Shown piece after piece: positions 12,228-19,689 of a stretch of 19,689 nt of DNA (the stretch's first letter is position 1; each line of letters begins with the position of its first letter). The position numbers and the translations under genes are program-made. The stretch is taken from positions 1 to 19,689 of the forward strand of contig JABDMQ010000037.1 of the NCBI GenBank assembly GCA_013001365.1, in the 5' to 3' direction. The DNA is from Flavobacteriaceae bacterium. GTDB lineage: Bacteria > Bacteroidota > Bacteroidia > Flavobacteriales > Flavobacteriaceae. The notes beneath the pieces were generated by a model that was given only the letters and a program-made list of their open reading frames with translations, was not told where the DNA came from and did not search any database.

Positions 12228-15200
12228 CTATCTTTTCAGTGCAAAATGGGCTTTAAAAATTTTCATTACGTCATCAATTGGGTCGATGAACTCGACAGTA
12301 AACCAATAATCTGAACTCGGCATCATTTCTCCGTTAAAGGTTCCATCCCAACCATTACTGGCTGAATTTAACTGCTTTAACAGTTTTCCATACCTGTCAA
12401 ATATATAAATTTTTGCGTTAGGCTGGTTTTTTATGCCTTTTATGTTCCAAGTGTCGTTGTATCCATCTCCATTGGGTGTAACGAACTTTGGATAGTCTAT
12501 AACGATGAAAATGCTGAAAACTTGTCCACAGTTTAAAGTATCTCGTACATAAACGGTATGTTCTCCGCCAAGAATGTTCTCGAATACTGATGAATCCTGC
12601 CAAAGGCCATCATCTAGACTATATTCATAATCACCTATGCCTTCGACATTTATGTTGATTGCGTTATTTTCAGAGAATGCTGGCGTAATGACCTCAACCG
12701 AAATGCTTTCAGGAGGATAGGAACCAATGACGGTAGTGCTAGCAGGAATAGTACATCCAGTTAAAAGATTAGTTGCAATAACTGTATAGTCACCTGGCAC
12801 AATTGGAATTAATGTCGACGCATTTTCCCCGATCAATAGATTGTCAGAACTGACATCTCCTAGATACCATTCAAAAGAGTATTCTGTTTCATTGAGTTGA
12901 GTATCAATTGGAGGGTTAGGTAAAAATGTGATATTCTCAGGAACCAGCACATTATCATCACGATCCAAACAAATGACGTATTCATCCTCGATCAAGATCT
13001 CTGGTACTTGATTGACCTGCAATGTCAGTGGTGCAATTTGAAAGCACTCATTGCTTATTGGATCAATTCTCACAAATATGGTTTCCGTTAGAGCAATTGA
13101 ATTAATATAAGCTCCTGGATCATCTATAGTATTGGCATTCCCTGCTATGGCATCTGTCTCCATAACATAGTAACTGAAAACGAAATCTGCAGGATTAAGG
13201 CCATTCAATATTTGGTTTTCACGACGTGTTAGGTCAAACTCATCAAATCCATCATTATCTATCTCACATTCTTCAAGAATATTTGGCATTAGATCGGTCA
13301 ATGCGTAAAGTATAGTATTCAGTTCCAATGTTGTGGTTGAAGTACAACCATTAGTTCCCGTGGCTTCAACTATAATAGTATTATTCAAACTTGTACTTGT
13401 ATAATTTGAGATGTCCGGAATCGGGTTGTCATTATCTAGATCCAATTGCGTTTCATAATAATCAAGTACTATGGTTCCATCACCACCTGATATTTGGGAT
13501 TCCCGTATCGTTAAGTCGTAAACTGTATCTATTTGATCGCTACAAATTCTTATTGCATCAGGAGAGAATATTACTGGATTCGGAATGACCTGTAATTGAA
13601 AAGACATGTCGGTACTCAGGCATTCTCCAACATCACCAATGCCATTTGCATTGTCATCGAATTGAGCTCTCACATAAATTGTCTGATTAATTGATTCATT
13701 GGTAAATGGACTAACAAGAGCATTATTATTGGCCTGGGCATCTGACAAGGACCTATGATAGCTTACTATCATGCCACCTGCATGTGTGCCTATTACCTCA
13801 TTATCCTTTGACATAAGATCGAACTGGGCCTCATTTGTATCGCTGCAGAGCACGAAATCCGTAATGGTATTTTCTGTAGGAAGAGGATCTACTGTTAATG
13901 CAATATGCTCACCAAGCCCTAAACAAGCATTGACATCATCACTGTCAACCCTAACAACTATATTTTGGACATTAGGTGATAGGTCGTTCCTGTGGTCGCT
14001 GATATCTGGTATAGAATTTGTTTCCGATAAAGCATCAGTTATGCTGGTATAGTAGCTAATTGTTATGTTCTGACCAACTGGAAAAAGTGCTTCAATTTGA
14101 GCAGTCGCATCATTAAAATCAAAAGAGGCAATACCATTAGTATTATCCCCATCTATTGAGGCATCATCACATACATTATAGTTCAATTGAAATCCTGCAG
14201 GAATTTGAGTAGCACCAACAATTAAATCTATCTGTGCGGTTCGCCAACATCCCTGATCGGATTCAATTCGTGCAAAGACCACTCCAGCAAGAGGAACTGG
14301 GTTCTGATACGCATTCACATTCGCAATTTGATCAACGACAGCACCACCTTGTGCCTCGGTTTGTGTCAGGTAATAAGTGAATACTTCATTAGCCCCATTG
14401 GTCGAAATCAAGTCGTTGGCTTCAGTAAGATTGAAAAGTGTCAGGCCATCAGCATCGTCATCACATTGTCTAAGCTCAACAATTGGTGTCACATTTGGTA
14501 AAGGATCAACAATAAGATCAATCAATGCTGTGGTATAGCAATTTGTATTATCGATATTTTCCATCCTCACAACAACTTGCTCAGAATTGGCAATTGAATT
14601 AGTGTATAACAGAGGCAATGGAGACGCATTGGCAATTGCATCTGCTTGATTAGCATGATAGCTAATGTTGAACTGTGCCGTACTTTGAGGATCAATTACT
14701 TGTGCTGATATTGTAGATAGGTCAAACTCAACAAACCCATTCATATCATCACCGTCATCGGCGTTATCACATAATCTATAGGTCACATCATTTGGCAATG
14801 CTGAATCAAAAACATCGAATAAAAAACTATCAGTTGAATAACACTGAGTACCAATATTATTCTCAATTCGAACAAAAATCTCTTCTTGCTGATAAGCAAC
14901 CTGATTTGTATATACTGTTGGCAAGGCTGAAGTATTATTATCAGCATCTACTTGTGTAGGATGGTAAGAAATAGAGAATTCCAACGGATTCTGCGCACCA
15001 TAGATAATTGGATTTAAACTAGTCAAGTCTAAACCGAAAAAACCATCATTATCATCGTCGCATATCATTAAATCTGATAAGGCATTCGCAATTATTGGGG
15101 TTTCTGCAAACTCCACAAAAATTTCATCACTACCAGTACATCCAACGGCTAATTCAACCTCGACCGTATATATCCCGGTGCTACTGATATTCAAGATGTT

Positions 15201-16145
15201 TGAGGTTTCTCCTATAACTTCTATACCATCTTGATACCAAGTATGCGTCAATCCAGGGTAATTAGTACTTAAGGGAAAAGGAGTATCAGAACAAGGTGCA
15301 TTACCAGCACTGATAGTCAAATCGGGTCCGAGGTCCAGCCCAATGTTAAAGCTTCCTGCTTCAAGGAAAATGGCAGAATCCCAGGCGCTGTCTCCTTGGT
15401 CGGCTACTACAAGTTTGATCTCATAGGTGCGATTGGGGATAACAGTCGCACTAGCTGTCAAAACAACTGTTCGCCCTCCATAATTAGTATCGCCGAGATC
15501 ATAGCCTTCAAAAAACGGGATATTCGCTGGGCACCCTGTTGAGTCGTTGATGTTTGTAACACTAACAGGTGTGCCATCGGGCAATACCGCTAGATTCGTA
15601 TAATTAGGAGACGTCACGTCCTTTAATAGGAAAGCAAAACTATCTGCAAAAGCACATTCTGTAGAACCATCGTACTCTTCTGAGGCCATAAGGAACCTAA
15701 AATTGAAATCCGGTGAAGTAGGTACGAATTCAAATTTTACATAGGTGGCATCATTCGTATTTGTTTGTCCAAGAGCAGTTTCCAGGTCTGCATCTCCAGG
15801 AAGACCATTCGCAAAATCTGGATAAGGATTCCCTGCCACAACAGTATTACCTGCAGGATATGCTTGTCCTGATGTAAGGATCACTCCCGATTCAAAAGGA
15901 AACGTACTTCCTAATGGTCTTCTAAAGAAACCGTAGCTTTTTGTGGTAGATTGATTTGGAAGTCCACCAACCTGTTGAGTAAAGTTACTAACATCCGCAC
16001 AATCCCCAGAAATAAGAACATTCTCAACCAATTCTGGGAGCGACATGACCGATTCTGGATCTGCCGCCGCATTGATTTCCATAATTTGAGAATAGCCAAT
16101 TAACGGAAGAAAAAATAATGATATGTATAAGAGTCGATTGATCAC
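12228..16145 (-). CDS. Large secreted protein: choice-of-anchor L, ~100-aa repeats, T9SS type B sorting domain
   Basis: A 1305-residue exported protein. The start is GTG at 16145, which gives the signal peptide MINRLLYISLFFLPLIGYSQ; no ATG would keep the signal. Residues about 35-270 form a choice-of-anchor L domain (RRPLGSTFPFESGVILTSG, FLMASEEYDG, ADSFAFLLKD, VVADQGDSAWDSAIFLEAGS). An Ig-like segment follows (about 275-345). Eight units of about 100 residues come next, then a short domain, then the type B sorting domain from residue 1221 (FVTPNGDGYNDTWNIKG, IYIFDRYGKLL, GWDGTFNGEMMPSSDYWFTV). It should be moved across the outer membrane by T9SS and displayed or released. An adhesin role in surface attachment or gliding is inferred from architecture. 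It is highly acidic with many Asp and Asn residues. Confidence 0.93.
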   Translation of the reverse strand: MINRLLYISLFFLPLIGYSQIMEINAAADPESVMSLPELVENVLISGDCADVSNFTQQVGGLPNQSTTKSYGFFRRPLGSTFPFESGVILTSGQAYPAGNTVVAGNPYPDFANGLPGDADLETALGQTNTNDATYVKFEFVPTSPDFNFRFLMASEEYDGSTECAFADSFAFLLKDVTSPNYTNLAVLPDGTPVSVTNINDSTGCPANIPFFEGYDLGDTNYGGRTVVLTASATVIPNRTYEIKLVVADQGDSAWDSAIFLEAGSFNIGLDLGPDLTISAGNAPCSDTPFPLSTNYPGLTHTWYQDGIEVIGETSNILNISSTGIYTVEVELAVGCTGSDEIFVEFAETPIIANALSDLMICDDDNDGFFGLDLTSLNPIIYGAQNPLEFSISYHPTQVDADNNTSALPTVYTNQVAYQQEEIFVRIENNIGTQCYSTDSFLFDVFDSALPNDVTYRLCDNADDGDDMNGFVEFDLSTISAQVIDPQSTAQFNISYHANQADAIANASPLPLLYTNSIANSEQVVVRMENIDNTNCYTTALIDLIVDPLPNVTPIVELRQCDDDADGLTLFNLTEANDLISTNGANEVFTYYLTQTEAQGGAVVDQIANVNAYQNPVPLAGVVFARIESDQGCWRTAQIDLIVGATQIPAGFQLNYNVCDDASIDGDNTNGIASFDFNDATAQIEALFPVGQNITISYYTSITDALSETNSIPDISDHRNDLSPNVQNIVVRVDSDDVNACLGLGEHIALTVDPLPTENTITDFVLCSDTNEAQFDLMSKDNEVIGTHAGGMIVSYHRSLSDAQANNNALVSPFTNESINQTIYVRAQFDDNANGIGDVGECLSTDMSFQLQVIPNPVIFSPDAIRICSDQIDTVYDLTIRESQISGGDGTIVLDYYETQLDLDNDNPIPDISNYTSTSLNNTIIVEATGTNGCTSTTTLELNTILYALTDLMPNILEECEIDNDGFDEFDLTRRENQILNGLNPADFVFSYYVMETDAIAGNANTIDDPGAYINSIALTETIFVRIDPISNECFQIAPLTLQVNQVPEILIEDEYVICLDRDDNVLVPENITFLPNPPIDTQLNETEYSFEWYLGDVSSDNLLIGENASTLIPIVPGDYTVIATNLLTGCTIPASTTVIGSYPPESISVEVITPAFSENNAININVEGIGDYEYSLDDGLWQDSSVFENILGGEHTVYVRDTLNCGQVFSIFIVIDYPKFVTPNGDGYNDTWNIKGIKNQPNAKIYIFDRYGKLLKQLNSASNGWDGTFNGEMMPSSDYWFTVEFIDPIDDVMKIFKAHFALKR
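12970..15080 (-). repeat. Eight degenerate ~100-residue repeats in the secreted protein
   Basis: Each unit starts with a hydrophobic-x-Cys-Asp/Ser pattern such as LMICDDDNDG, YRLCDNADDG or RQCDDDADG, then FDL-like, S/T-YY/YH, several Pro/Asn turns, an (I/V)(V/F)VR strand and often a second Cys. The leading cysteines are residues 362, 459, 561, 659, 767, 868, 960 and 1059, a spacing of 92-108. The repeats have diverged in DNA and protein, so they are old. The aspartate-rich DxDxDG start resembles a calcium-binding loop. The eighth unit is the least typical. Confidence 0.85.
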
Positions 16146-16161
16146 AGTTAAATAAGGATTT

Positions 16162-16169
16162 CAAATATA
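16162..16169 (-). promoter_or_regulatory. -7 box of the secreted-protein operon (TATATTTG)
   Basis: On the minus strand TATATTTG fits TAnnTTTG and ends 16 bases before the GTG start at 16145. It lies back to back with the nfu-gene promoter in a 70-base divergent gap. Confidence 0.45.
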
Positions 16170-16191
16170 TATAACTCAAGCTTTCTTTTGT

Positions 16192-16199
16192 TATTTTTG
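16192..16199 (+). promoter_or_regulatory. -7 box of nfu-type gene (TATTTTTG)
   Basis: TATTTTTG fits TAnnTTTG and ends 16 bases before the ATG at 16216. No -33 TTG at normal spacing was seen. It diverges from the box at 16162-16169. Confidence 0.45.
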
Positions 16200-16215
16200 C
16201 CTAAAAATAGCTATA

Positions 16216-17118
16216 ATGAGTAATTTCTCCGTTTCAATACATAATACCACGAATCCAAGCATCATTAAATTCGAGACCAACGTGTTCTTGACCCAGCACG
16301 AAAGCTTTGAATTCAATAACATCGATGATGCAAAGAATTCGCCTTTAGCTCAGCAACTGTTCTATCTACCGTTCGTTAAGAAGGTCTATATATCCTCCAA
16401 TTTCATTGCCATTGAACGCTTCAATATTGTAGAATGGGATGATGTAAAAGAAGAGGTTGCAAAGCAAATAGAAGATTATTTGAATGATGGTGGTGTTGTC
16501 GTGACTGAAGACAACAAAGGCAAAAAAGTTCCAGTAACGGTCTATGCTGAAAGCACCCCGAATCCAGCAGCTGTTAAATTCGTCTCTAATAAACGTCTTG
16601 TAACATCCTCTCACGAATTCACGTCAATCGACGATGCTTCCTATTCGCCAATGGCTTCAGAATTATTCAATTTTCCATTTGTAAAGAACGTTTTCATTGA
16701 CGAGAATTACATTTCGATCACTAAATTCGATGTCGCTGAATGGCAAGACATAACAATGACCTTAAGAGAATTCATTCGAGACTACATTCAAAATGGAAAG
16801 ACGATAGTCTCAAGTGATGCACCGCAGGTTAAACAAAAATCGCAACAACAGCAAGACCTGGAATTCGATAAATTAGACGACACTTCCAAAGAAATAGTCA
16901 ATATCCTTGAAGAATACATCAAGCCTGCTGTTGCCAGCGATGGTGGTAATATACAGTTCGAATCTTACGACCAGAATAGTAAAGTGGTTAAGGTCATATT
17001 ACAAGGCGCTTGCAGTGGTTGTCCATCCTCGACATTTACCTTAAAGAACGGTATTGAGAACATGCTCAAGCAAATGCTAAAGGACAAGGTCAGTATGGTA
17101 GAAGCTATTAATGGATAA
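16216..17118 (+). CDS. Nfu/NifU-type Fe-S scaffold with duplicated N-terminal domain
   Basis: A 300-residue cytoplasmic protein. Two Nfu N-terminal domains lie in tandem: residues about 4-92 and 106-195. They share the order TxNPxxxKF, FEFNNIDDAKNSPLA versus FTSIDDASYSPMA, and LPFVKKVYI versus FPFVKNVFI. A linker rich in Gln and Lys leads to a NifU C-terminal domain (about 220-300) with ASDGGNIQFES and the cluster-binding GACSGCPSS motif (Cys266 and Cys269). Dimers bind one [4Fe-4S] cluster between the CxxC motifs and pass it to target enzymes. The tandem N-terminal domain is, to my knowledge, common in flavobacteria. It is transcribed away from the secreted-protein operon and about 100 bases ahead of the dodecin gene. 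Confidence 0.93.
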   Translation: MSNFSVSIHNTTNPSIIKFETNVFLTQHESFEFNNIDDAKNSPLAQQLFYLPFVKKVYISSNFIAIERFNIVEWDDVKEEVAKQIEDYLNDGGVVVTEDNKGKKVPVTVYAESTPNPAAVKFVSNKRLVTSSHEFTSIDDASYSPMASELFNFPFVKNVFIDENYISITKFDVAEWQDITMTLREFIRDYIQNGKTIVSSDAPQVKQKSQQQQDLEFDKLDDTSKEIVNILEEYIKPAVASDGGNIQFESYDQNSKVVKVILQGACSGCPSSTFTLKNGIENMLKQMLKDKVSMVEAING

Positions 17119-17159
17119 ACTTCTATTTGGATTATAATTTCGTTCACTTTATTAAGAAA

Positions 17160-17178
17160 TTACTGCATTATTCAGTAA
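17160..17178 (+). repeat. Small inverted repeat upstream of dodecin
   Basis: TTACTG (17160-17165) and CAGTAA (17173-17178) form a perfect 6-bp inverted repeat around 7 bases, about 40 bases before the dodecin ATG. It has no U-tract behind it, so a terminator is unlikely. An operator or a chance palindrome are both possible. A weak promoter-like TATACTTCG follows it. Confidence 0.3.
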
Positions 17179-17218
17179 CTTTATACTTCGTAAAAAAATA
17201 ACTTAAAAATATTAAACC

Positions 17219-17419
17219 ATGGCAGTATTAAAAGTAATTGAAGTATTATCCAATAGTAATAAGAGTTGGGAAGACGCCACTAAAAATGCGGTAAAACACG
17301 CATCTAAGACCGTTAAGAACATTAAATCTGTTTATGTTCAAGATCAAAGTGCCATTGTAGATGGAGATGATGTTACGGAATTCAGGGTTAACTTGAAGGT
17401 TACTTTTGAAGTGAAATAA
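17219..17419 (+). CDS. Dodecin family protein
   Basis: A 66-residue protein with the dodecin pattern: strand AVLKVIEVLSNSNKSWEDAT, helix, then KSVYVQDQSAIVDG and the closing FRVNLKVTFEVK strand. Dodecins form hollow 12-mers that store or buffer flavins. Aligned to the Halobacterium salinarum protein (recalled), the flavin-stacking Trp36 corresponds to Ser37 here and Gln55 to Arg56, so the classic binding pocket is missing. The only tryptophan is Trp17, at the start of the helix. Ligand binding is therefore open; it might bind another compound. It stands alone between a 100-base upstream gap and a strong terminator, so it is probably a single-gene unit. Confidence 0.92.
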   Translation: MAVLKVIEVLSNSNKSWEDATKNAVKHASKTVKNIKSVYVQDQSAIVDGDDVTEFRVNLKVTFEVK

Positions 17420-17437
17420 CCGTAGACAATTTTAACT

Positions 17438-17468
17438 AAAAGCGCTCTTTATCAAGAGCGCTTTTTTT
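17438..17468 (+). terminator. Strong rho-independent terminator after dodecin
   Basis: A perfect 12-bp stem (17438-17449 with 17454-17465) with a 4-nt loop and a run of seven T residues. It is the strongest terminator in the window and lies 18 bases after the dodecin stop. Confidence 0.9.
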
Positions 17469-17480
17469 ATGTCGATCTCT

Positions 17481-17488
17481 TACCTTTG
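17481..17488 (+). promoter_or_regulatory. -7 box of DUF255 gene (TACCTTTG)
   Basis: TACCTTTG fits TAnnTTTG and ends five bases before the ATG at 17494. The predicted transcription start falls at or just before the start codon, so the mRNA would be almost leaderless. Confidence 0.45.
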
Positions 17489-17493
17489 GCACT

Positions 17494-19605
17494 ATGCAAA
17501 AACATCTTCTACCTTTCTTGATACTGGCTTTGGCCTTATTCAATTGTAAAAGTCAAACTTCAGAACAAATGGCGCATAAATATACCAATGACCTTATCAA
17601 TGAAACGAGTCCTTATTTGCTTCAGCATGCCCACAATCCAGTTAATTGGAAAGCATGGAATGACCAAACTCTTTCTGAAGCAAAAGAGAGCAATAAGCTA
17701 ATTCTCATAAGTGTAGGATATGCTGCTTGTCATTGGTGCCATGTCATGGAGCACGAAAGTTTTGAGGACAGTCTCGTAGCACAGGTCATGAACGATAATT
17801 TCATCAATATCAAGGTGGATCGTGAAGAACGCCCAGATGTGGACCAAGTATATATGAATGCGGTGCAACTTATGACGGGAAGTGGCGGATGGCCATTGAA
17901 TGTCATTGCCTTGCCTGATGGTAGGCCAGTTTGGGGAGGCACCTATTTCAAGAAGAACGATTGGATGAATGTCTTGAACCAAATATCTGATATCTACAAC
18001 AAGACACCAGAGCAACTTCTGGATTATGCTTCTAAACTTGAAGAAGGCATAAAGTCCATGGACCTTGTAACGTTGAATACCGATGCTTTCAACTTCAAGA
18101 AGCCACTTATAAATGAAGCGATCGAAAAATGGTCCAAGCTTTTCGATAGTAAGAAAGGAGGGCTAAATAGGGCTCCAAAATTCATGATGCCAAATAATTA
18201 TCACTTCCTGATGCGCCAAGCCCATCAAAACAATAATCCTGCATTGATGGAGTTCGTAAATACTACGTTGGAAAAAATGGCTTATGGAGGTATTTATGAT
18301 CAAATTGGCGGAGGCTTCTCTAGGTATTCGGTAGATGATAAATGGCATGTGCCTCATTTCGAGAAAATGCTTTATGACAATGCCCAATTGGTCAGTTTAT
18401 ATTCTGATGCTTATTTACTTACAAAAAAAGACATCTACAAAGAAGTGGTATATGAAACCCTGCAGTTCGTAGAAAGAGAGCTTACAAATGATGAAGGCAT
18501 CTTCTATTCTTCTCTTGATGCCGATAGTCTTGATGAAAACCAAGAGTTAGAGGAAGGGGCCTATTACGTCTGGCAAAAAGAAGAATTGAAATCATTGCTT
18601 GGCGAGGATTACGACTTGTTTTCTGATTATTATAATATCAATAATTACGGCTTATGGGAAAAAGGCAATTATGTCCTGATCCGCTCTGATTCTGATAATG
18701 AGATCGCTGAAAAACATGACCTAAGTGTTGAATCTCTTGACCAGAAAATTTCCTCTTGGAAGGAATTACTTCTAAAGACACGAGAACAACGTTCACGACC
18801 TCGACTTGATGATAAATCCTTGACTTCTTGGAATGCCTTGATGATAAAAGGGTATCTAGATGCATATCGAGTTTTCAATGAGGAGTCATTCCTGGATTCT
18901 GCGAAGAAAAACGCAGAGTTCATACTGAACACACAACATAAAGATGATGGTGGATTGTGGCATTCTTACAAGGATGGCAAAAGTACCATAAATGGTTATT
19001 TGGAGGACTATGCTGGTGTTATTGATGCCTTCATCTCTATGTATGAGAATACTTTTGATGATAAGTGGTTGAAAAATGCTAGGAATCTAAGCAACTATGC
19101 ATTCGACCATTTTTATGAAGACGCCAATAAGATGTTTTATTTCACCTCAGATGAAGACCCATCTCTTGTTACAAGAAACATTGATTACCGGGATAACGTA
19201 ATTCCTTCCAGCAATTCGATCATGGCCAAGAACCTTTTCAAGTTATCACATTACTTCGATAATGAGAGTTATGCCAATACCTCCAAAACGATGTTGAATA
19301 ATGTATTACCAGAATTGAAAGAATATCCAACGTCATTTTCCAACTGGCTGGACCTCATGCTCAACTTCACCAATAATTATTATGAAGTCGCTATTTCTGG
19401 AAAGGAGGCTTATGAGAAAACCAAGGAATTGAACCAGTTTTATATTCCGAATAAGCTTCTTGCAGTTTCAAATGAAGAAAGTGATATGCCCTTACTGTTA
19501 AATAGATATTTGGACGAAGAAACAATGATCTATGTTTGTGTTAACAAAGCATGTAAGCTTCCAGTTTCTGAGGTCGATAAGGCGATAGACTTAATTGAAA
19601 AATAG
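17494..19605 (+). CDS. DUF255/YyaL thioredoxin-like protein, putative lipoprotein
   Basis: A 703-residue protein of the YyaL/SPATA20 type. The N-terminal DUF255 thioredoxin-like domain contains NETSPYLLQHAHNPVNW (36-52) and GYAACHWCHVMEHESF (75-90) with a CHWC motif (Cys79, Cys82). A long alpha/alpha-barrel part resembling N-acylglucosamine 2-epimerase or glycoside hydrolase family proteins follows (GGGFSRYSVDDKWHVPHFEK, LDADSLDENQELEEGAYYVW), ending with the family's CVNKACKLPV. The biochemical role of the family is unsettled. The start MQKHLLPFLILALALFNC gives a signal with a lipobox-like LFNC at Cys18, so it may be a lipid-anchored envelope protein. A second ATG at 17569 (Met26) would give a cytoplasmic form. 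A DUF1304 gene follows after seven bases. Confidence 0.92.
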   Translation: MQKHLLPFLILALALFNCKSQTSEQMAHKYTNDLINETSPYLLQHAHNPVNWKAWNDQTLSEAKESNKLILISVGYAACHWCHVMEHESFEDSLVAQVMNDNFINIKVDREERPDVDQVYMNAVQLMTGSGGWPLNVIALPDGRPVWGGTYFKKNDWMNVLNQISDIYNKTPEQLLDYASKLEEGIKSMDLVTLNTDAFNFKKPLINEAIEKWSKLFDSKKGGLNRAPKFMMPNNYHFLMRQAHQNNNPALMEFVNTTLEKMAYGGIYDQIGGGFSRYSVDDKWHVPHFEKMLYDNAQLVSLYSDAYLLTKKDIYKEVVYETLQFVERELTNDEGIFYSSLDADSLDENQELEEGAYYVWQKEELKSLLGEDYDLFSDYYNINNYGLWEKGNYVLIRSDSDNEIAEKHDLSVESLDQKISSWKELLLKTREQRSRPRLDDKSLTSWNALMIKGYLDAYRVFNEESFLDSAKKNAEFILNTQHKDDGGLWHSYKDGKSTINGYLEDYAGVIDAFISMYENTFDDKWLKNARNLSNYAFDHFYEDANKMFYFTSDEDPSLVTRNIDYRDNVIPSSNSIMAKNLFKLSHYFDNESYANTSKTMLNNVLPELKEYPTSFSNWLDLMLNFTNNYYEVAISGKEAYEKTKELNQFYIPNKLLAVSNEESDMPLLLNRYLDEETMIYVCVNKACKLPVSEVDKAIDLIEK

Positions 19606-19612
19606 TTTTTAG

Positions 19613-19689
19613 ATGAAATATTTTGAGACCATTTTAATCCTTATAGTAGTGCTGGAACATTTCTACTTTCTGGTTCTCGAAATGTTTCT
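19613..19689 (+). CDS. DUF1304 membrane protein, N-terminal fragment
   Basis: The last 77 bases encode MKYFETILILIVVLEHFYFL followed by VLEMF and run off the window. The pattern of a first membrane helix ending in LEHxYFLxLEMF fits the start of DUF1304, a small predicted inner-membrane protein family of unknown role. It begins seven bases after the DUF255 stop and is probably co-transcribed. Only 25 residues can be read, so the call is tentative. Confidence 0.6.
   Translation, partial: MKYFETILILIVVLEHFYFLVLEMF

Noticed and set aside
13771..14052. Plus-strand open frame inside the large secreted-protein gene
   Set aside because: It is an antisense shadow of a well-supported repeat-coding gene, without a promoter or recognisable motifs.
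12970..15080. Repeats as recent DNA tandem duplications or a CRISPR-like array
   Set aside because: The periodicity exists at protein level only; the DNA units are highly diverged and about 300 bases long.

Overview
The window looks like a stretch of chromosome from a gliding-type marine member of the Flavobacteriaceae (Bacteroidota). Three things point there. Type IX secretion (T9SS) parts are present: PorG, a PorP/SprF family protein and a secreted protein with a type B C-terminal sorting domain. The envelope cluster uppS-bamA-ompH-ompH is typical of the group. Many genes are preceded by the Bacteroidota -7 promoter box TAnnTTTG rather than a strong Shine-Dalgarno sequence. The DNA is AT-rich and densely coded. 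No rRNA, tRNA, CRISPR array, transposase, phage or plasmid gene was seen, and no gene-free stretch exceeds about 200 bases.

Left part, minus strand (1-2129): the 5' end of tig (trigger factor) with its own promoter and a leader containing two hairpins. Upstream of it lies a small operon of pdxJ (vitamin B6 synthesis), a YbfF-like alpha/beta hydrolase and a four-helix membrane protein of the 'phage holin' superfamily IV.

Centre, plus strand (2218-10429): a CBS/ACT-like protein coupled to nadK. Then an envelope-building run: porG (T9SS), uppS (undecaprenyl-PP synthase), bamA (outer-membrane protein insertion), two OmpH/Skp-like periplasmic chaperones and, after a terminator/promoter junction, murI (glutamate racemase). 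These join lipid-carrier supply, peptidoglycan precursor supply, barrel assembly and T9SS in one neighbourhood.

Right centre, minus strand (16145-10438): a 1305-residue secreted protein (choice-of-anchor L domain, eight units of about 100 residues, type B sorting domain), its PorP/SprF partner, a gamma-class carbonic anhydrase-like protein, a probable unannotated 40-residue single-helix membrane protein with a TTG start, and a rho-independent terminator. The terminator sits just after that small ORF.

Right end, plus strand (16216-19689): an Nfu-type Fe-S scaffold with a duplicated N-terminal domain, a dodecin that lacks the classic flavin-stacking tryptophan, a strong terminator, a DUF255/YyaL protein with a lipoprotein-like signal, and the first codons of a DUF1304 membrane protein.

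Most of the window is conserved core genome. I see no clear new multi-gene defence or mobile system. The best candidates for new biology are the small membrane ORF at 10508-10630, the repeat-bearing T9SS substrate with its SprF-like partner, the charged tail on the first OmpH protein, the divergent dodecin, and several promoters placed so close to start codons that leaderless transcripts are likely.
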